Part shown: positions 36,975-45,825 of the stretch, piece by piece
Numbering within the stretch: position 1 is the stretch's first letter
Layout: each line of letters opens with the position of its first letter
DNA from: Rhizobium sp. C4
GTDB taxonomy: Bacteria; Pseudomonadota; Alphaproteobacteria; Rhizobiales; Rhizobiaceae
DNA length: 64,000 nucleotides
Assembly (NCBI RefSeq): GCF_021026315.1
Contig: NZ_JAJNCX010000007.1
Location: 186,001-250,000, forward strand
Reading direction: 5' to 3'
The notes under the pieces: model-generated
The model's database searches: none
What the model was told of the DNA's origin: nothing
Seen by the model: the letters and a program-made list of their open reading frames with translations, nothing else
Program-made: the position numbers and the translations under genes

Positions 36975-37006
36975 AGCCGTCCGGTTGAACCCGGGCGGCT
37001 TTTTTT
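36975..37006 (+). terminator. Strong terminator between puuE and uraD
   Basis: Ten-pair stem with one G-U pair (36975-36984, 36991-37000), a six-base loop and seven T. It separates puuE from uraD. The 140 bp between the puuE stop and this stem contain a further hairpin (36895-36909) and no open frame. Confidence 0.9.
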
Positions 37007-37084
37007 ATGGTCCCCTGAATGAGCCCCCTTGAAAGGCATGGTTTGCGCTGGTCTATTGCGACGGAAATTCGGGAATGATGCATC

Positions 37085-37570
37085 GTGACCAAAGATGAAT
37101 TCGTTGAGCGCTTCGGCGGCGTGTTTGAACACTCTCCCTGGGTGGCCGAGCGGGCCTATGGTGTCGGGATCGCCGAGCCGGTAACCGCGGCCAGCGTTCA
37201 TGCTGCCATGACTGCCGCCTTTCGCGCGGCTTCGGAGGCTGAACGCCTTGCCGTGCTGCGAGCGCATCCAGATCTGGCCGGCAAGCTCGCCATTGCCGGT
37301 GAACTCACCGAAGACAGCCGCAAGGAACAGGCCGGCGCCGGGCTCGATCGCCTGAGTGCCGAAGAGCATGCGCGCTTCACCGCGCTCAACAACGCCTATG
37401 TGGAAAAATTCGGCTTTCCCTTCATCATCGCCGTGAAGGGGCTGAACAAGGACGACATTCTCTCGGCCTTTGAAACCCGTATCAACAACGATCGGGGCAG
37501 GGAATTTGCCACCGCGTCCGCGCAGGTGGAACGCATTGCGCTTCTCCGGCTGACAAGCATGCTTCCGTAA
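37085..37570 (+). CDS. uraD: OHCU decarboxylase
   Basis: A 161-residue helical protein with the active-site motif LRAHPDLAGK (catalytic His61) and the conserved ALNNAYVEKFGFPFI segment. It decarboxylates 2-oxo-4-hydroxy-4-carboxy-5-ureidoimidazoline to (S)-allantoin, the last step from urate. Translation starts at GTG. It follows a terminator, so it has its own promoter; the MntA gene begins 99 bp downstream. Confidence 0.95.
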   Translation: MTKDEFVERFGGVFEHSPWVAERAYGVGIAEPVTAASVHAAMTAAFRAASEAERLAVLRAHPDLAGKLAIAGELTEDSRKEQAGAGLDRLSAEEHARFTALNNAYVEKFGFPFIIAVKGLNKDDILSAFETRINNDRGREFATASAQVERIALLRLTSMLP

Positions 37571-37669
37571 GGGAGCGGGCGGGTTTTCAATCTGCCTGGT
37601 GAGGCAAGGATGACGGGTCGTCTGATCTGCACTATATTGAAGGCCGACAAGGCTTCAGGGAGCACGGCC

Positions 37670-37963
37670 ATGCGGCCATCCGAACTTGTAAGGTCGAAGG
37701 CCGCCGAAATCCGGGCGTTGACGGCGCGTTACCCGACGCTGGCGCATCCGCGCCTCTTCGGCTCGGCGGCGCGCGGCGATGACAGGCCGGATAGCGATGT
37801 CGATATTCTGGTCGATGCGCTGCCGGGGACGACGCTGTTTGATATCGGCGGATTGTTGAGCGACCTTGAGGATCTTCTCCAGACCAAGGTGGATGTCATG
37901 ACGCCCGGAGATTTTCCGCCGCGCATCCGTCAGCAAGTGTTGAGCGAAGCCCGGCCGATATGA
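37670..37963 (+). CDS. mntA: MntA-type nucleotidyltransferase antitoxin
   Basis: A 97-residue minimal nucleotidyltransferase. GSAARGDDRPDSDVDILVD contains the GSxxRG and DxD catalytic signature (Asp43, Asp45). In the HepT-MntA system this enzyme silences its partner by adding AMP units to a tyrosine of HepT. I chose the ATG at 37670, after GGGAG. The hepT start overlaps its stop codon (ATGA), which fixes the pairing. Confidence 0.9.
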   Translation: MRPSELVRSKAAEIRALTARYPTLAHPRLFGSAARGDDRPDSDVDILVDALPGTTLFDIGGLLSDLEDLLQTKVDVMTPGDFPPRIRQQVLSEARPI

Positions 37964-38313
37964 CGAGGGAACGGCGACTTCCAGATTATGTTGCCGATAT
38001 GCGCCTGGCTGCGTCCGATGCCGTGTCGTTTCTGGGCGGCATGAGTCTTCAAGCTTTCGAGGCTGACCGGAAGACTCAGAGGGCCGTCATCATGTGCCTG
38101 ATCATTATCGGGGAGGCATCTGCGCGGATTGTCGAACGCCACCTCGATTTCGTTGACCATCATTCGTCGCTTCCGTGGCATGAGATGCGCGGCCTGCGAA
38201 ACAGGATCGTTCACGGTTATTCCGGCATCAATCTGGAAATCGTGTATCAAACGGTCAGGACATCACTGCCGTCGCTGGTCGCACACTTGGACGGCATCAA
38301 CGTTGAAGAGTAG
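37960..38313 (+). CDS. hepT: HepT toxin, HEPN-domain RNase
   Basis: A 117-residue HEPN protein. The RNase motif RX4-6H is present as RNRIVHGY (Arg80 to His85), and Tyr87 two residues after the His is the tyrosine AMPylated by MntA in characterised systems. HepT cleaves RNA or tRNA when free. The pair is inserted between uraD and allA and ends 15 bp before allA. Confidence 0.92.
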   Translation: MTRERRLPDYVADMRLAASDAVSFLGGMSLQAFEADRKTQRAVIMCLIIIGEASARIVERHLDFVDHHSSLPWHEMRGLRNRIVHGYSGINLEIVYQTVRTSLPSLVAHLDGINVEE

Positions 38314-38328
38314 CATCGGTAACCAGCC

Positions 38329-38829
38329 TTGAAACACATTCTCCCCATCCATCCCCTCACCAAATCCGCCTTCGCGCCCTTCGGTGATGTCATCGAGGCC
38401 GATCCTTCGACCATGCGGCTGATCAATGGCGGCACGACGGAGCGGTTTCATGCGCTGGCATCCGCTGAGGCGCTGGGCGAGGGGGCGAGCGTCATTCTGA
38501 ATATTTTCCGGGGACAGCCGCGGGCGTTTCCCTATTCGGTCGACATGATGGAGCGGCATCCGTTTGGCAGCCAGTCGTTCTCGCCGCTATCCGGGCGGCC
38601 TTTCCTTGTTGTCGTGGCGGAGGATGAAGGTGGAAAGCCGGGTGTGCCGCAGGTCTTTCTGGCGGGCGCGCATCAGGGCGTGAACTATCGCGCCAAGACC
38701 TGGCATCATCCGCTGATGTCTCTTGGGCAGATCAGCGATTTTCTCGTTGTGGACCGGACCGGGCCCGGCAATAATCTCGAGGAATATTTCTATTCCGAAC
38801 CCTTCATCATCGAGGAGCCCACGCCATGA
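38329..38829 (+). CDS. allA: Ureidoglycolate lyase
   Basis: A 166-residue cupin-like protein of the AllA family ([39 protein letters not shown]). It splits ureidoglycolate to glyoxylate and urea. The start appears to be TTG at 38329, as no ATG or GTG lies in range and the family begins here. It lies close behind hepT and overlaps uraH by 4 bp, so transcription may come from the toxin-antitoxin promoter. Confidence 0.9.
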   Translation: MKHILPIHPLTKSAFAPFGDVIEADPSTMRLINGGTTERFHALASAEALGEGASVILNIFRGQPRAFPYSVDMMERHPFGSQSFSPLSGRPFLVVVAEDEGGKPGVPQVFLAGAHQGVNYRAKTWHHPLMSLGQISDFLVVDRTGPGNNLEEYFYSEPFIIEEPTP

Positions 38830-39182
38830 CCGGCCTCACCACGCATGTTCTCGACACCGCGCTCGGCAAGCCGGCTGAGGGGCTGACGATCGATCTGTTC
38901 AAGCTGGAGGCGCATGGTCCCGTTCGCATCAAGTCGGTTGTCACCAATTCGGATGGCCGTGTCGATGGCGGGCCGATGCTGATTGGCGAGAGCTTCCAGA
39001 AGGGGCAGTATGAGCTGCTTTTCCACGCCGGCGCCTATCTCAAGAAGACCGGCCAAGTTCTCGCCGATCCGCCGTTTCTCGATCTCGTGCCGATCCGTTT
39101 CGGCATTGCCGACACGAGCGCGCATTACCATGTGCCGCTGCTGATCTCGCCCTGGAGCTATTCGACCTATCGCGGGAGCTGA
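38826..39182 (+). CDS. uraH: 5-hydroxyisourate hydrolase
   Basis: A 118-residue transthyretin-like protein. The N-terminus [14 protein letters not shown] and the C-terminal YRGS tetrapeptide are diagnostic of HIU hydrolase, which turns 5-hydroxyisourate into OHCU, the substrate of UraD. It overlaps allA by ATGA and is followed 3 bp later by the metallophosphoesterase gene. Confidence 0.96.
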   Translation: MTGLTTHVLDTALGKPAEGLTIDLFKLEAHGPVRIKSVVTNSDGRVDGGPMLIGESFQKGQYELLFHAGAYLKKTGQVLADPPFLDLVPIRFGIADTSAHYHVPLLISPWSYSTYRGS

Positions 39183-39185
39183 GCG

Positions 39186-39926
39186 ATGCGTCTTGCCGTG
39201 ATTGCCGATATCCATGGCAATGATCTGGCCTTGCAGGCGGTGCTTGTGGATATCGCGGCACAGGGGATCGAAGAGATCGTCAATCTCGGTGATTGCTTCA
39301 GCGGGCCGCTGGAGCCGGGCAAGGTCGCAGCGAGGCTTATGGCGCTCAAGATCCCGACCGTGCGCGGCAATCATGATCGCTATCTGATTGAGCAATCGCC
39401 GGATGCGATGTGGCCCTCCGACCGCATTGCCCATGGGGAAATGCTGCCGGCGCATCTCGACTGGATCAGGGCTCTGCCCGCCACGCATATCCATCGCGGC
39501 GAGTTCTATATGTGCCATGCAACGCCAGAGGATGATAATCGCTATTGGCTTGAGGAGGTTCTGGAAGATGGCTCCGTCAGGCGTAAGTCGCTGGCTGACA
39601 TCGAGGCGCTGGCGGCGCGGATCGAGCAGCCGGTGATCCTCTTTGCCCATAGCCATCTGCCGGCGGTCTTGAGGCTTTCGGACGGACGGCTGATGGTCAA
39701 TCCGGGCAGCGTTGGTTGTCCCGGTTATGACGATGTTGCTCCCTATCCGCACAAGATGGAGGCCGGGCATCCGCTGGCAAGCTATGCGATCGTGGACAAG
39801 AGCGCCGACGGCTATGCCGTCACCTTCCGAAACGTGCCTTACGATCACATGGCGATGTTGCGGCTGGCTGAAAGCTATGGCCGTCCGCAATGGGCGTCAG
39901 TGCTGGCGACAGGATGGCTGGAATAG
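39186..39926 (+). CDS. Calcineurin-like metallophosphoesterase
   Basis: A 246-residue YfcE/MJ0936-type phosphodiesterase. All metal motifs are present: DIHGN, GDCFSGP, GNHDR, CHATP and the C-terminal HSH. Substrate unknown; relatives act on phosphodiesters or NAD-like compounds. It begins 3 bp after uraH and so belongs to the allA-uraH transcription unit, though no purine-degradation step needs such an enzyme. Confidence 0.85.
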   Translation: MRLAVIADIHGNDLALQAVLVDIAAQGIEEIVNLGDCFSGPLEPGKVAARLMALKIPTVRGNHDRYLIEQSPDAMWPSDRIAHGEMLPAHLDWIRALPATHIHRGEFYMCHATPEDDNRYWLEEVLEDGSVRRKSLADIEALAARIEQPVILFAHSHLPAVLRLSDGRLMVNPGSVGCPGYDDVAPYPHKMEAGHPLASYAIVDKSADGYAVTFRNVPYDHMAMLRLAESYGRPQWASVLATGWLE

Positions 39927-39937
39927 AGAGTTTGCGC

Positions 39938-39979
39938 ATAGCAAAAGCCGCGTGGCAGTACATCCGTGCTCACGCGGCT
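39938..39979 (-). terminator. Terminator-like hairpin between convergent operons
   Basis: Perfect nine-base arms (39946-39954, 39971-39979) around a 16-base loop. Reading leftwards it is followed by TTTTGC, so it best serves the guaD strand, but it could act on both. Confidence 0.55.
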
Positions 39980-40030
39980 CTCATAAATCGGCGTAGAACA
40001 CCGGATTGAGACCAGTGTGCGCTCAGATGC

Positions 40031-40046
40031 TTAACAAATGGTTAAC
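40031..40046. promoter_or_regulatory. Perfect CtrA box in a convergent gap
   Basis: TTAA-CAAATGG-TTAAC matches the CtrA consensus exactly but lies between the 3' ends of the metallophosphoesterase and guaD genes. No coding promoter is expected here. It could drive a small RNA or be non-functional. Confidence 0.4.
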
Positions 40047-40079
40047 GTAAGGTCAGGTTTCAAGACCCCGACTTGACGG

Positions 40080-41393
40080 TTATCCATCAAGGCCGGATTT
40101 CATTGCCTTTCCAGCGACATAGGTCTCGGCAATGGCGCGGTCGTCGCCCATGGTTTGCAGCAGGAAGAGTTCTTCGGCCAGCGTCGAGACCACTTCGGCC
40201 TTGAGCGCCATGGCGGGCGTGGCGCGCATGTTCATGACGACGAGATCGGCATCCATGCCGGGCGCGATGCCGCCGATATGGTTTGCGAGCGACAGGGCTT
40301 CCGCATTGCCGCGCGTCATCCACCAGAAGCTTTCCAGCGGGTTCAGGCGTTCTGCCTGCAATTGCTGGATCTTGTAGGCCTCGTCCATCGTGCGCAGCAT
40401 GGAATAGGTCGAGCCGCCGCCGATATCGGTGGCGACAGCGGTCCTCACGGGTTTTGCCCGGTTTGTCATCTTGCGCAACGGGAAGAGGCCGGAGCCGAGG
40501 AAGAGGTTCGAGGTCGGGCAATGGACGGCAATGCCGCCAGCCTCGCTCATTGCATCCATTTCGCGTTCCGACAGGTGGATCGCATGGCCGAAAAGCGTGT
40601 TGGGGCCGAGAAGGCCATACTGCGCATAGACGTCGGTATAGTCCTTCGCCTGCGGATAAAGCTCGCAGGTGAAGCGGATCTCGTCGAGGTTTTCGGACAG
40701 ATGCGTCTGCACATGCAGGTCGGGGAATTCCTTCACAAGAGCGCCCGCGGCTTCCATCTGTTCCGGCGTCGAGGTGATGGCGAAACGCGGGGTGATGGCG
40801 ACGTGGTTGCGGCCCTTGCCGTTCCAGTCGGCAATCACCTGCTTGGTGTCGTCATAGCCGGCCTGCGCGGTGTCGCGCAGCGCGTCCGGCGCGTTGCGGT
40901 CCATCATTACCTTGCCTGCCACCATGCGCATGTTGCGCTTCAGGCTCTCGGCGAAGAAGGCGTCGGCTGAGGTCTTGTGGACCGAGCAATAGGCGACTGC
41001 CGTTGTCGTGCCGTGGCGGACCATTTCGTCGAAGAAATGCGAGGCGATGCGGGCTGCGTGATCGGCCGAGGCGAAGCGCTGTTCCTCGATGAACGTATAG
41101 GTATTCAGCCATTCCAGAAGATTGGCGGCATAGGAGCCGATGACCTGCATCTGCGGGAAATGTAAGTGCGTGTCGATCAGGCCGGGTAGGATGAGATGCG
41201 GGCGGTGGTCGCGCGTTTCCGCGCCTTCCGGAGCCTTGGCCTTGATGTCGGAATAGCGGCCGACGGCGGAAACGAGGCCGTTTTCGATGAGGATGCCGCC
41301 ATCCTGTTCATAGAAATAGGCGGCGGTGTCGGTCAGGCTTTCGGGCTTGCGGTGGAAGGAGAGAACGCGTCCGCGAAGAAGAAGTGCAGTCAT
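40080..41393 (-). CDS. guaD: Guanine deaminase
   Basis: A 437-residue amidohydrolase. Zinc-binding HLH in GLIDTHLHFPQ (His76, His78), QTHLSEN and the C-terminal ATDIGGGSTYSM match bacterial and eukaryotic guanine deaminase, which converts guanine to xanthine. It is the last gene of the minus-strand purine operon and overlaps puuD by 4 bp. Confidence 0.95.
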   Translation of the reverse strand: MTALLLRGRVLSFHRKPESLTDTAAYFYEQDGGILIENGLVSAVGRYSDIKAKAPEGAETRDHRPHLILPGLIDTHLHFPQMQVIGSYAANLLEWLNTYTFIEEQRFASADHAARIASHFFDEMVRHGTTTAVAYCSVHKTSADAFFAESLKRNMRMVAGKVMMDRNAPDALRDTAQAGYDDTKQVIADWNGKGRNHVAITPRFAITSTPEQMEAAGALVKEFPDLHVQTHLSENLDEIRFTCELYPQAKDYTDVYAQYGLLGPNTLFGHAIHLSEREMDAMSEAGGIAVHCPTSNLFLGSGLFPLRKMTNRAKPVRTAVATDIGGGSTYSMLRTMDEAYKIQQLQAERLNPLESFWWMTRGNAEALSLANHIGGIAPGMDADLVVMNMRATPAMALKAEVVSTLAEELFLLQTMGDDRAIAETYVAGKAMKSGLDG

Positions 41394-42634
41394 TGGGTGG
41401 AAGCCTTGGCAGTGGCGCTTTCATACCAGGCGGTCAGAACCTTGCGCTCGTCCAGCGTGATATCGGTGATATTTCCGGGCGGCATGGCATGGGAACGGGC
41501 AGCCTGCAGATAGATTTCGCGGGCATGGGCGGCAATGGCCGCGTCGCTGTCAAAGGCAACGCCCTTGGGCGGGCGGGCAATGCCTTCATAGACCGGCTCT
41601 GCCGTGTGGCACATCATGCAGCGCGTGCCGATCACGTCCTTGGCCGCGCCGAAATGGGGATCTCCGGCAAAGCGCTGGAAGGCGGGGGCGATCGAACTCG
41701 TGTCATTCTCGCCGCCGCCGAGGATTTTCGGCACGGTGGAAAGCCACATGATGATGATGAAGATGATGACGGTGACGGCCCAGGTCCAGGTCGGCTTGCC
41801 CTTGCGGGCATGGGTCGTGTTGAACCAATGGCGGATCGTCACGCCCATGAGGAAGACGAGGGCTGCGATGATCCAGTTGTATTTCGTGCCGAAGGCCAGC
41901 GGATAGTGGTTCGACAGCATGAAGAAGATGACGGGCAGCGTCAGGTAGTTGTTATGTAGCGAGCGCTGCTTGGCGATCATGCCGTATTTGGGGTCGGGCG
42001 TGCGGCCGGCAATGAGGTCGGCAACGACGATCTTCTGGTTCGGGATGATGATGAAGAAGACGTTGGCCGACATGATCGTGGCGGTGAAGGCGCCGAGATG
42101 CAGGAAGGCGGCGCGGCCGGTGAAGACCTGCGTATAGCCCCAGGCCATGGCGACCAGCGCCACATAAAGCAGCGCCATCAGGCCCCAGGTGTTCTTGCCA
42201 ATGGGCGATTTGCACAGCGTGTCGTAGATGATCCAGCCGACTGACAGCGAGGCGAGCGAAATCAGGATCGCCTGCCATTGCGGCACGTCGAGCACATGCC
42301 GGTCGATGAGGAAGAGATCGGCGCCGCCATAATAGACAACCGCGAGCATGGCAAAGCCGGAGAGCCAGGTCGCGTAGCTTTCCCATTTGAACCAGGTCAG
42401 ATGCTCCGGCATGCTCGCGGGTGCGACCAGATATTTGCGGATATGGTAGAAGCCGCCGCCATGGACCTGCCATTCCTCGCCATAGGCGCCGGGCGGCAGA
42501 TCGGGGGCTTTTTTCAAGCCGAGATCGAGGGCGATGAAGTAAAAGGATGAGCCGATCCAGGCAATTGCCGTCACGACGTGAAGCCACCTCACCGCAAAGG
42601 CGAGCCATTCCCAGGCAATGGCGTATTCGTACAT
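41390..42634 (-). CDS. puuD: Membrane urate oxidase PuuD with cytochrome c domain
   Basis: A 414-residue protein: about eight membrane helices in the first 300 residues (WLHVVTAIAWIGSSFYF) and a C-terminal cytochrome c with CMMCH near residue 338 and a Met in SHAMPPGN as likely axial ligand. PuuD is the alphaproteobacterial urate hydroxylase that passes electrons from urate to the respiratory chain instead of to oxygen, giving 5-hydroxyisourate. It lies 16 bp after xdhC in the xdh operon. Confidence 0.94.
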   Translation of the reverse strand: MYEYAIAWEWLAFAVRWLHVVTAIAWIGSSFYFIALDLGLKKAPDLPPGAYGEEWQVHGGGFYHIRKYLVAPASMPEHLTWFKWESYATWLSGFAMLAVVYYGGADLFLIDRHVLDVPQWQAILISLASLSVGWIIYDTLCKSPIGKNTWGLMALLYVALVAMAWGYTQVFTGRAAFLHLGAFTATIMSANVFFIIIPNQKIVVADLIAGRTPDPKYGMIAKQRSLHNNYLTLPVIFFMLSNHYPLAFGTKYNWIIAALVFLMGVTIRHWFNTTHARKGKPTWTWAVTVIIFIIIMWLSTVPKILGGGENDTSSIAPAFQRFAGDPHFGAAKDVIGTRCMMCHTAEPVYEGIARPPKGVAFDSDAAIAAHAREIYLQAARSHAMPPGNITDITLDERKVLTAWYESATAKASTQ

Positions 42635-42650
42635 TCAGAGTCCCCGGTAT

Positions 42651-43487
42651 TTATATTTTGGGCGATATATGACGCTCAATCGCGTCATGTTGCAATGCAT
42701 GATGGGTGAGCGCCGTCATGATTTCCGCAGCCGTGAGTGCTGCAATCACGGCGGGTCTTTTGTCCTTGAGCGGGCCGCCGACGGGAAGGGTCAGCCGGCC
42801 AATCTCGGCTTCGGGTGCTTCGCGTTTCAGCCAGTTCACGAAGGTGGCGCGCTTGGTGGCCGAGCCGATCATGCCGACATAGGCGAGGTCGGCGCGCTTC
42901 AGCGCTTCGGCGGCAATCAGGAAATCCAGCGCATGGTCATGCGTCAGGATCAGCACGGCGCTGCCGGCGGGAATGGTCGCAACGACGCTTTCCGGCATGG
43001 CGGCAAGCTTCGCCGTCACATTGTCCGGCAGGCCGGCGAGTTCGTGTTCACGCGATTCCACCATTGTGACGTTGAGCGGCAGAAGCGAGAGGGCCGCCGC
43101 AAGGGCGTGTCCCACATGGCCGGCACCAAAGACATAGACGGCGGGTTGCGTCGCAGCGTCTGCGGCGAGGCGTGCGGCGAGTTCGGCCTTCAGCGCCGCA
43201 TCCAGTGGGCGAAATTCAATCTCGACGCGGCCGCCGCAGCATTGGCCGATCTCGGGGCCGAGCGGGACGGACAGCGCGGCGTCGCCGCCCTTGCCGGCAA
43301 GCATTCGCCTTGCATGGTCGATCGCCATATATTCAAGCTGGCCGCCGCCGATCGTGCCGGCGATGGCGTCCATTGAAACGAGCATGAAGGCGCCTTGCTC
43401 GCGCGGGGCCGAGCCCCTGACCGAGGCGACCTCGACAAGGACCTTTGCCCCCTCTTTATCCAGAAAGCGGGCGGGATCTTGTGTCAT
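42651..43487 (-). CDS. xdhC: XdhC, molybdenum-cofactor insertion factor for xanthine dehydrogenase
   Basis: A 278-residue XdhC/CoxI protein. The N-terminal ASVRGSAPREQGA and GGGQLEY, the GQCCGGRV cysteine motif and the Rossmann-like YVFGAGHVG are typical. XdhC binds Moco, promotes its sulfuration and inserts it into XdhB. It starts 4 bp after the end of xdhB, confirming the operon. Confidence 0.95.
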   Translation of the reverse strand: MTQDPARFLDKEGAKVLVEVASVRGSAPREQGAFMLVSMDAIAGTIGGGQLEYMAIDHARRMLAGKGGDAALSVPLGPEIGQCCGGRVEIEFRPLDAALKAELAARLAADAATQPAVYVFGAGHVGHALAAALSLLPLNVTMVESREHELAGLPDNVTAKLAAMPESVVATIPAGSAVLILTHDHALDFLIAAEALKRADLAYVGMIGSATKRATFVNWLKREAPEAEIGRLTLPVGGPLKDKRPAVIAALTAAEIMTALTHHALQHDAIERHISPKI

Positions 43488-43491
43488 GGCT

Positions 43492-45825
43492 CTATGCCGT
43501 CTTCAGCCGTTCGATTGCCATCAGCACGCGCTCGGGCGTTGTCGGTGTGTCGAGGCGCGGGCATTGGCGGTAATCGGCGACACTCGCCACCGCCATGGAA
43601 ATCGCCTCGACCACCGAGATCGGCAGGACGAGCGGCGGTTCGCCGACGGCCTTGGAGCGGCCAATGGTCGGCAGCTTGTTGACCGACCATTCGGCCAGCT
43701 CGACATTGAAGATTTCCGGTTTGTCGGAGGCGAGCGGGATCTTGTAGGTCGAGGGCGCGTGTGTGCGGAGCCGACCCTTGGCATCCCACCACAGCTCTTC
43801 CGTCGTCAGCCAGCCCATGCCCTGAATGAAGCCGCCCTCGACCTGACCCTTGTCGATGGCCGGGTTCAGCGAGTGGCCGACATCGTGGAGCACATCGGCG
43901 CGGTTGACGATATATTCGCCGGTCAGCGTGTCGACGGAGACTTCCGAAACGGAGGCGCCATAGGAGAAATAATAGAAGGGGCGGCCCTGGCCGGTCGCGC
44001 GGTTCCAGTGAATTTCCGGCGTCTTGTAGAAGCCGGCTGCAGAGAGCTGGATGCGGGCGAAATAGGCCTGTGAAATGAAATCGGGGAAGGGGATGATCTC
44101 CGTGCCGACACGGACGCGGTTCGGCAGGAATTCGACATCACTTTCCGCGACCTTCCACTTGTCAGTGGCGAAGGCGACGAGGCGTTCCTTGATCTGGCGG
44201 GCGGCATCGTAAGCCGCCATGCCGTTGAGATCCGTGCCGGAAGAGGCGGCGGTGGCGGATGTGTTCGGCACCTTGCCTGTCGTCGTCGCGGTGATCTTCA
44301 CGCGGTCGAGATCGACCTGGAAGCAATCGGCAATGACCTGCGCGACCTTGGTGTAAAGGCCCTGGCCCATTTCCGTGCCGCCATGGTTCAGGTGGATCGA
44401 GCCATCCTGATAGACATGGACCAGCGCGCCGGCCTGGTTGAAGGCGGTCATGGTGAAGGAGATGCCGAACTTGACCGGGGTCAGCGCAATGCCCTTGCGG
44501 ATGACGCGGCTCGTCTTGTTGAAGGCGATGATCTCCTCGCGGCGCTTGCGATACGCGGTTTTTTCGGCAAGCTCGGCCACGAGGCGCGGCATGATGTTGT
44601 CTTCCACCGTCTGGTGGTAGGGCGTCAGCACCCGGTCGGAACCGGGCTCGCCGTAGAAATTGGCCAGGCGCACATCGAGCGGGTCCTTGCCCAGCGCATA
44701 GGCGATTTCTTCCATGAAGCGTTCGGCACCGACGCAGCCCTGCGGGCCGCCGAAACCACGGAACGCGGTGTTGGAGACCGTGTTGGTCTTCAGCGGCAGC
44801 GACTTCACCTCGACATGCGGGTAGAAGTAGGCGTTGTCGACATGGAACAGCGCGCGGTCCGTGACCGGACCGGAGAGGTCGGCGGAAAAGCCGCAGCGAG
44901 CGGCGAACTCGGCTTTGACGCCATGGATGCGGCCTTCCTCGTCGAAGCCGATATCGTAGTCGATTGCGAAGTCGTGGCGCTTGCCGGTGGCGGCCATGTC
45001 CTCATCGCGGTCGAGGCGGATCTTGATGGCGCGCTTCAGCTTGCGGGCGGCCACGGCTGCAATCGCCGCAAATTGGTTGCCCTGCGTTTCCTTGCCGCCG
45101 AAGCCGCCGCCCATGCGGCGCACGAAGACGGTGATCGCATTGGAGGGCACTTCAAGCACATGGGCGACCATGTGCTGGATTTCGGACGGGTGCTGGGTCG
45201 AGGCCCAGATGGTCATTTCATCGTCTTCGCCGGGAATGGCGATAGAGATATGGCCTTCGAGATAGAAATGCTCCTGGCCGCCAACTTCCATCTGGCCCTT
45301 GATGCGCTTCGGGGCCTTGGCAAGGGCCGTGTCCGCGTCGCCGCGCTTCAACGTCAGCGGTTCGGTGACGAGCTTGCCGCCGGCAGCTTTCGCTTCGGCG
45401 ACGGAGAGGATGGCCGGCAGATCTTCATATTCGATGCGGGCGCGGCGGGCGGCCTGGCGGGCGGCGGCGCGGGTTTCGGCAATCACGACGAAAGCCGGCT
45501 GGCCGTGGAATTCGACCAGCTTTTCGGCGAGCACAGGCTCGTCATGCTTGTGGGCGGAGCTGACGTCGTTGACGGGGAAATCCCTGGCCGTCAGCACGGC
45601 GACGACGCCGGGATAGGCCTCTACGCCCGAGAGATCCATATTGGTGATCGTCGCATGCGCGCGGTCGGTCATGCCGAGTGCGGCATGGAGCATGCCGACG
45701 GGTTCGGGCATGTCGTCGATATAGTCGGCAGCACCCGCCACATGTTTGTGGGCGGAATCGTGCCGGCGATCGGCATGGAGCGGGCCGTTGATGACCGTCG
45801 GGAACGTCGTGTCCATCTTGTTCAT
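43492..45825 (-). CDS. xdhB: Xanthine dehydrogenase molybdopterin-binding subunit
   Basis: A 777-residue large subunit of xanthine dehydrogenase. GGGFGGKETQ, FRGFGGPQG and the C-terminal GEPPLVLPISVVEAI carry Moco and active-site elements, including the catalytic Glu in VGEPP. It oxidises hypoxanthine and xanthine to urate together with XdhA. I chose the ATG at 45823-45825, which overlaps the xdhA stop by 4 bp; the longer frame would read through xdhA in another frame. Confidence 0.96.
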   Translation of the reverse strand: MNKMDTTFPTVINGPLHADRRHDSAHKHVAGAADYIDDMPEPVGMLHAALGMTDRAHATITNMDLSGVEAYPGVVAVLTARDFPVNDVSSAHKHDEPVLAEKLVEFHGQPAFVVIAETRAAARQAARRARIEYEDLPAILSVAEAKAAGGKLVTEPLTLKRGDADTALAKAPKRIKGQMEVGGQEHFYLEGHISIAIPGEDDEMTIWASTQHPSEIQHMVAHVLEVPSNAITVFVRRMGGGFGGKETQGNQFAAIAAVAARKLKRAIKIRLDRDEDMAATGKRHDFAIDYDIGFDEEGRIHGVKAEFAARCGFSADLSGPVTDRALFHVDNAYFYPHVEVKSLPLKTNTVSNTAFRGFGGPQGCVGAERFMEEIAYALGKDPLDVRLANFYGEPGSDRVLTPYHQTVEDNIMPRLVAELAEKTAYRKRREEIIAFNKTSRVIRKGIALTPVKFGISFTMTAFNQAGALVHVYQDGSIHLNHGGTEMGQGLYTKVAQVIADCFQVDLDRVKITATTTGKVPNTSATAASSGTDLNGMAAYDAARQIKERLVAFATDKWKVAESDVEFLPNRVRVGTEIIPFPDFISQAYFARIQLSAAGFYKTPEIHWNRATGQGRPFYYFSYGASVSEVSVDTLTGEYIVNRADVLHDVGHSLNPAIDKGQVEGGFIQGMGWLTTEELWWDAKGRLRTHAPSTYKIPLASDKPEIFNVELAEWSVNKLPTIGRSKAVGEPPLVLPISVVEAISMAVASVADYRQCPRLDTPTTPERVLMAIERLKTA

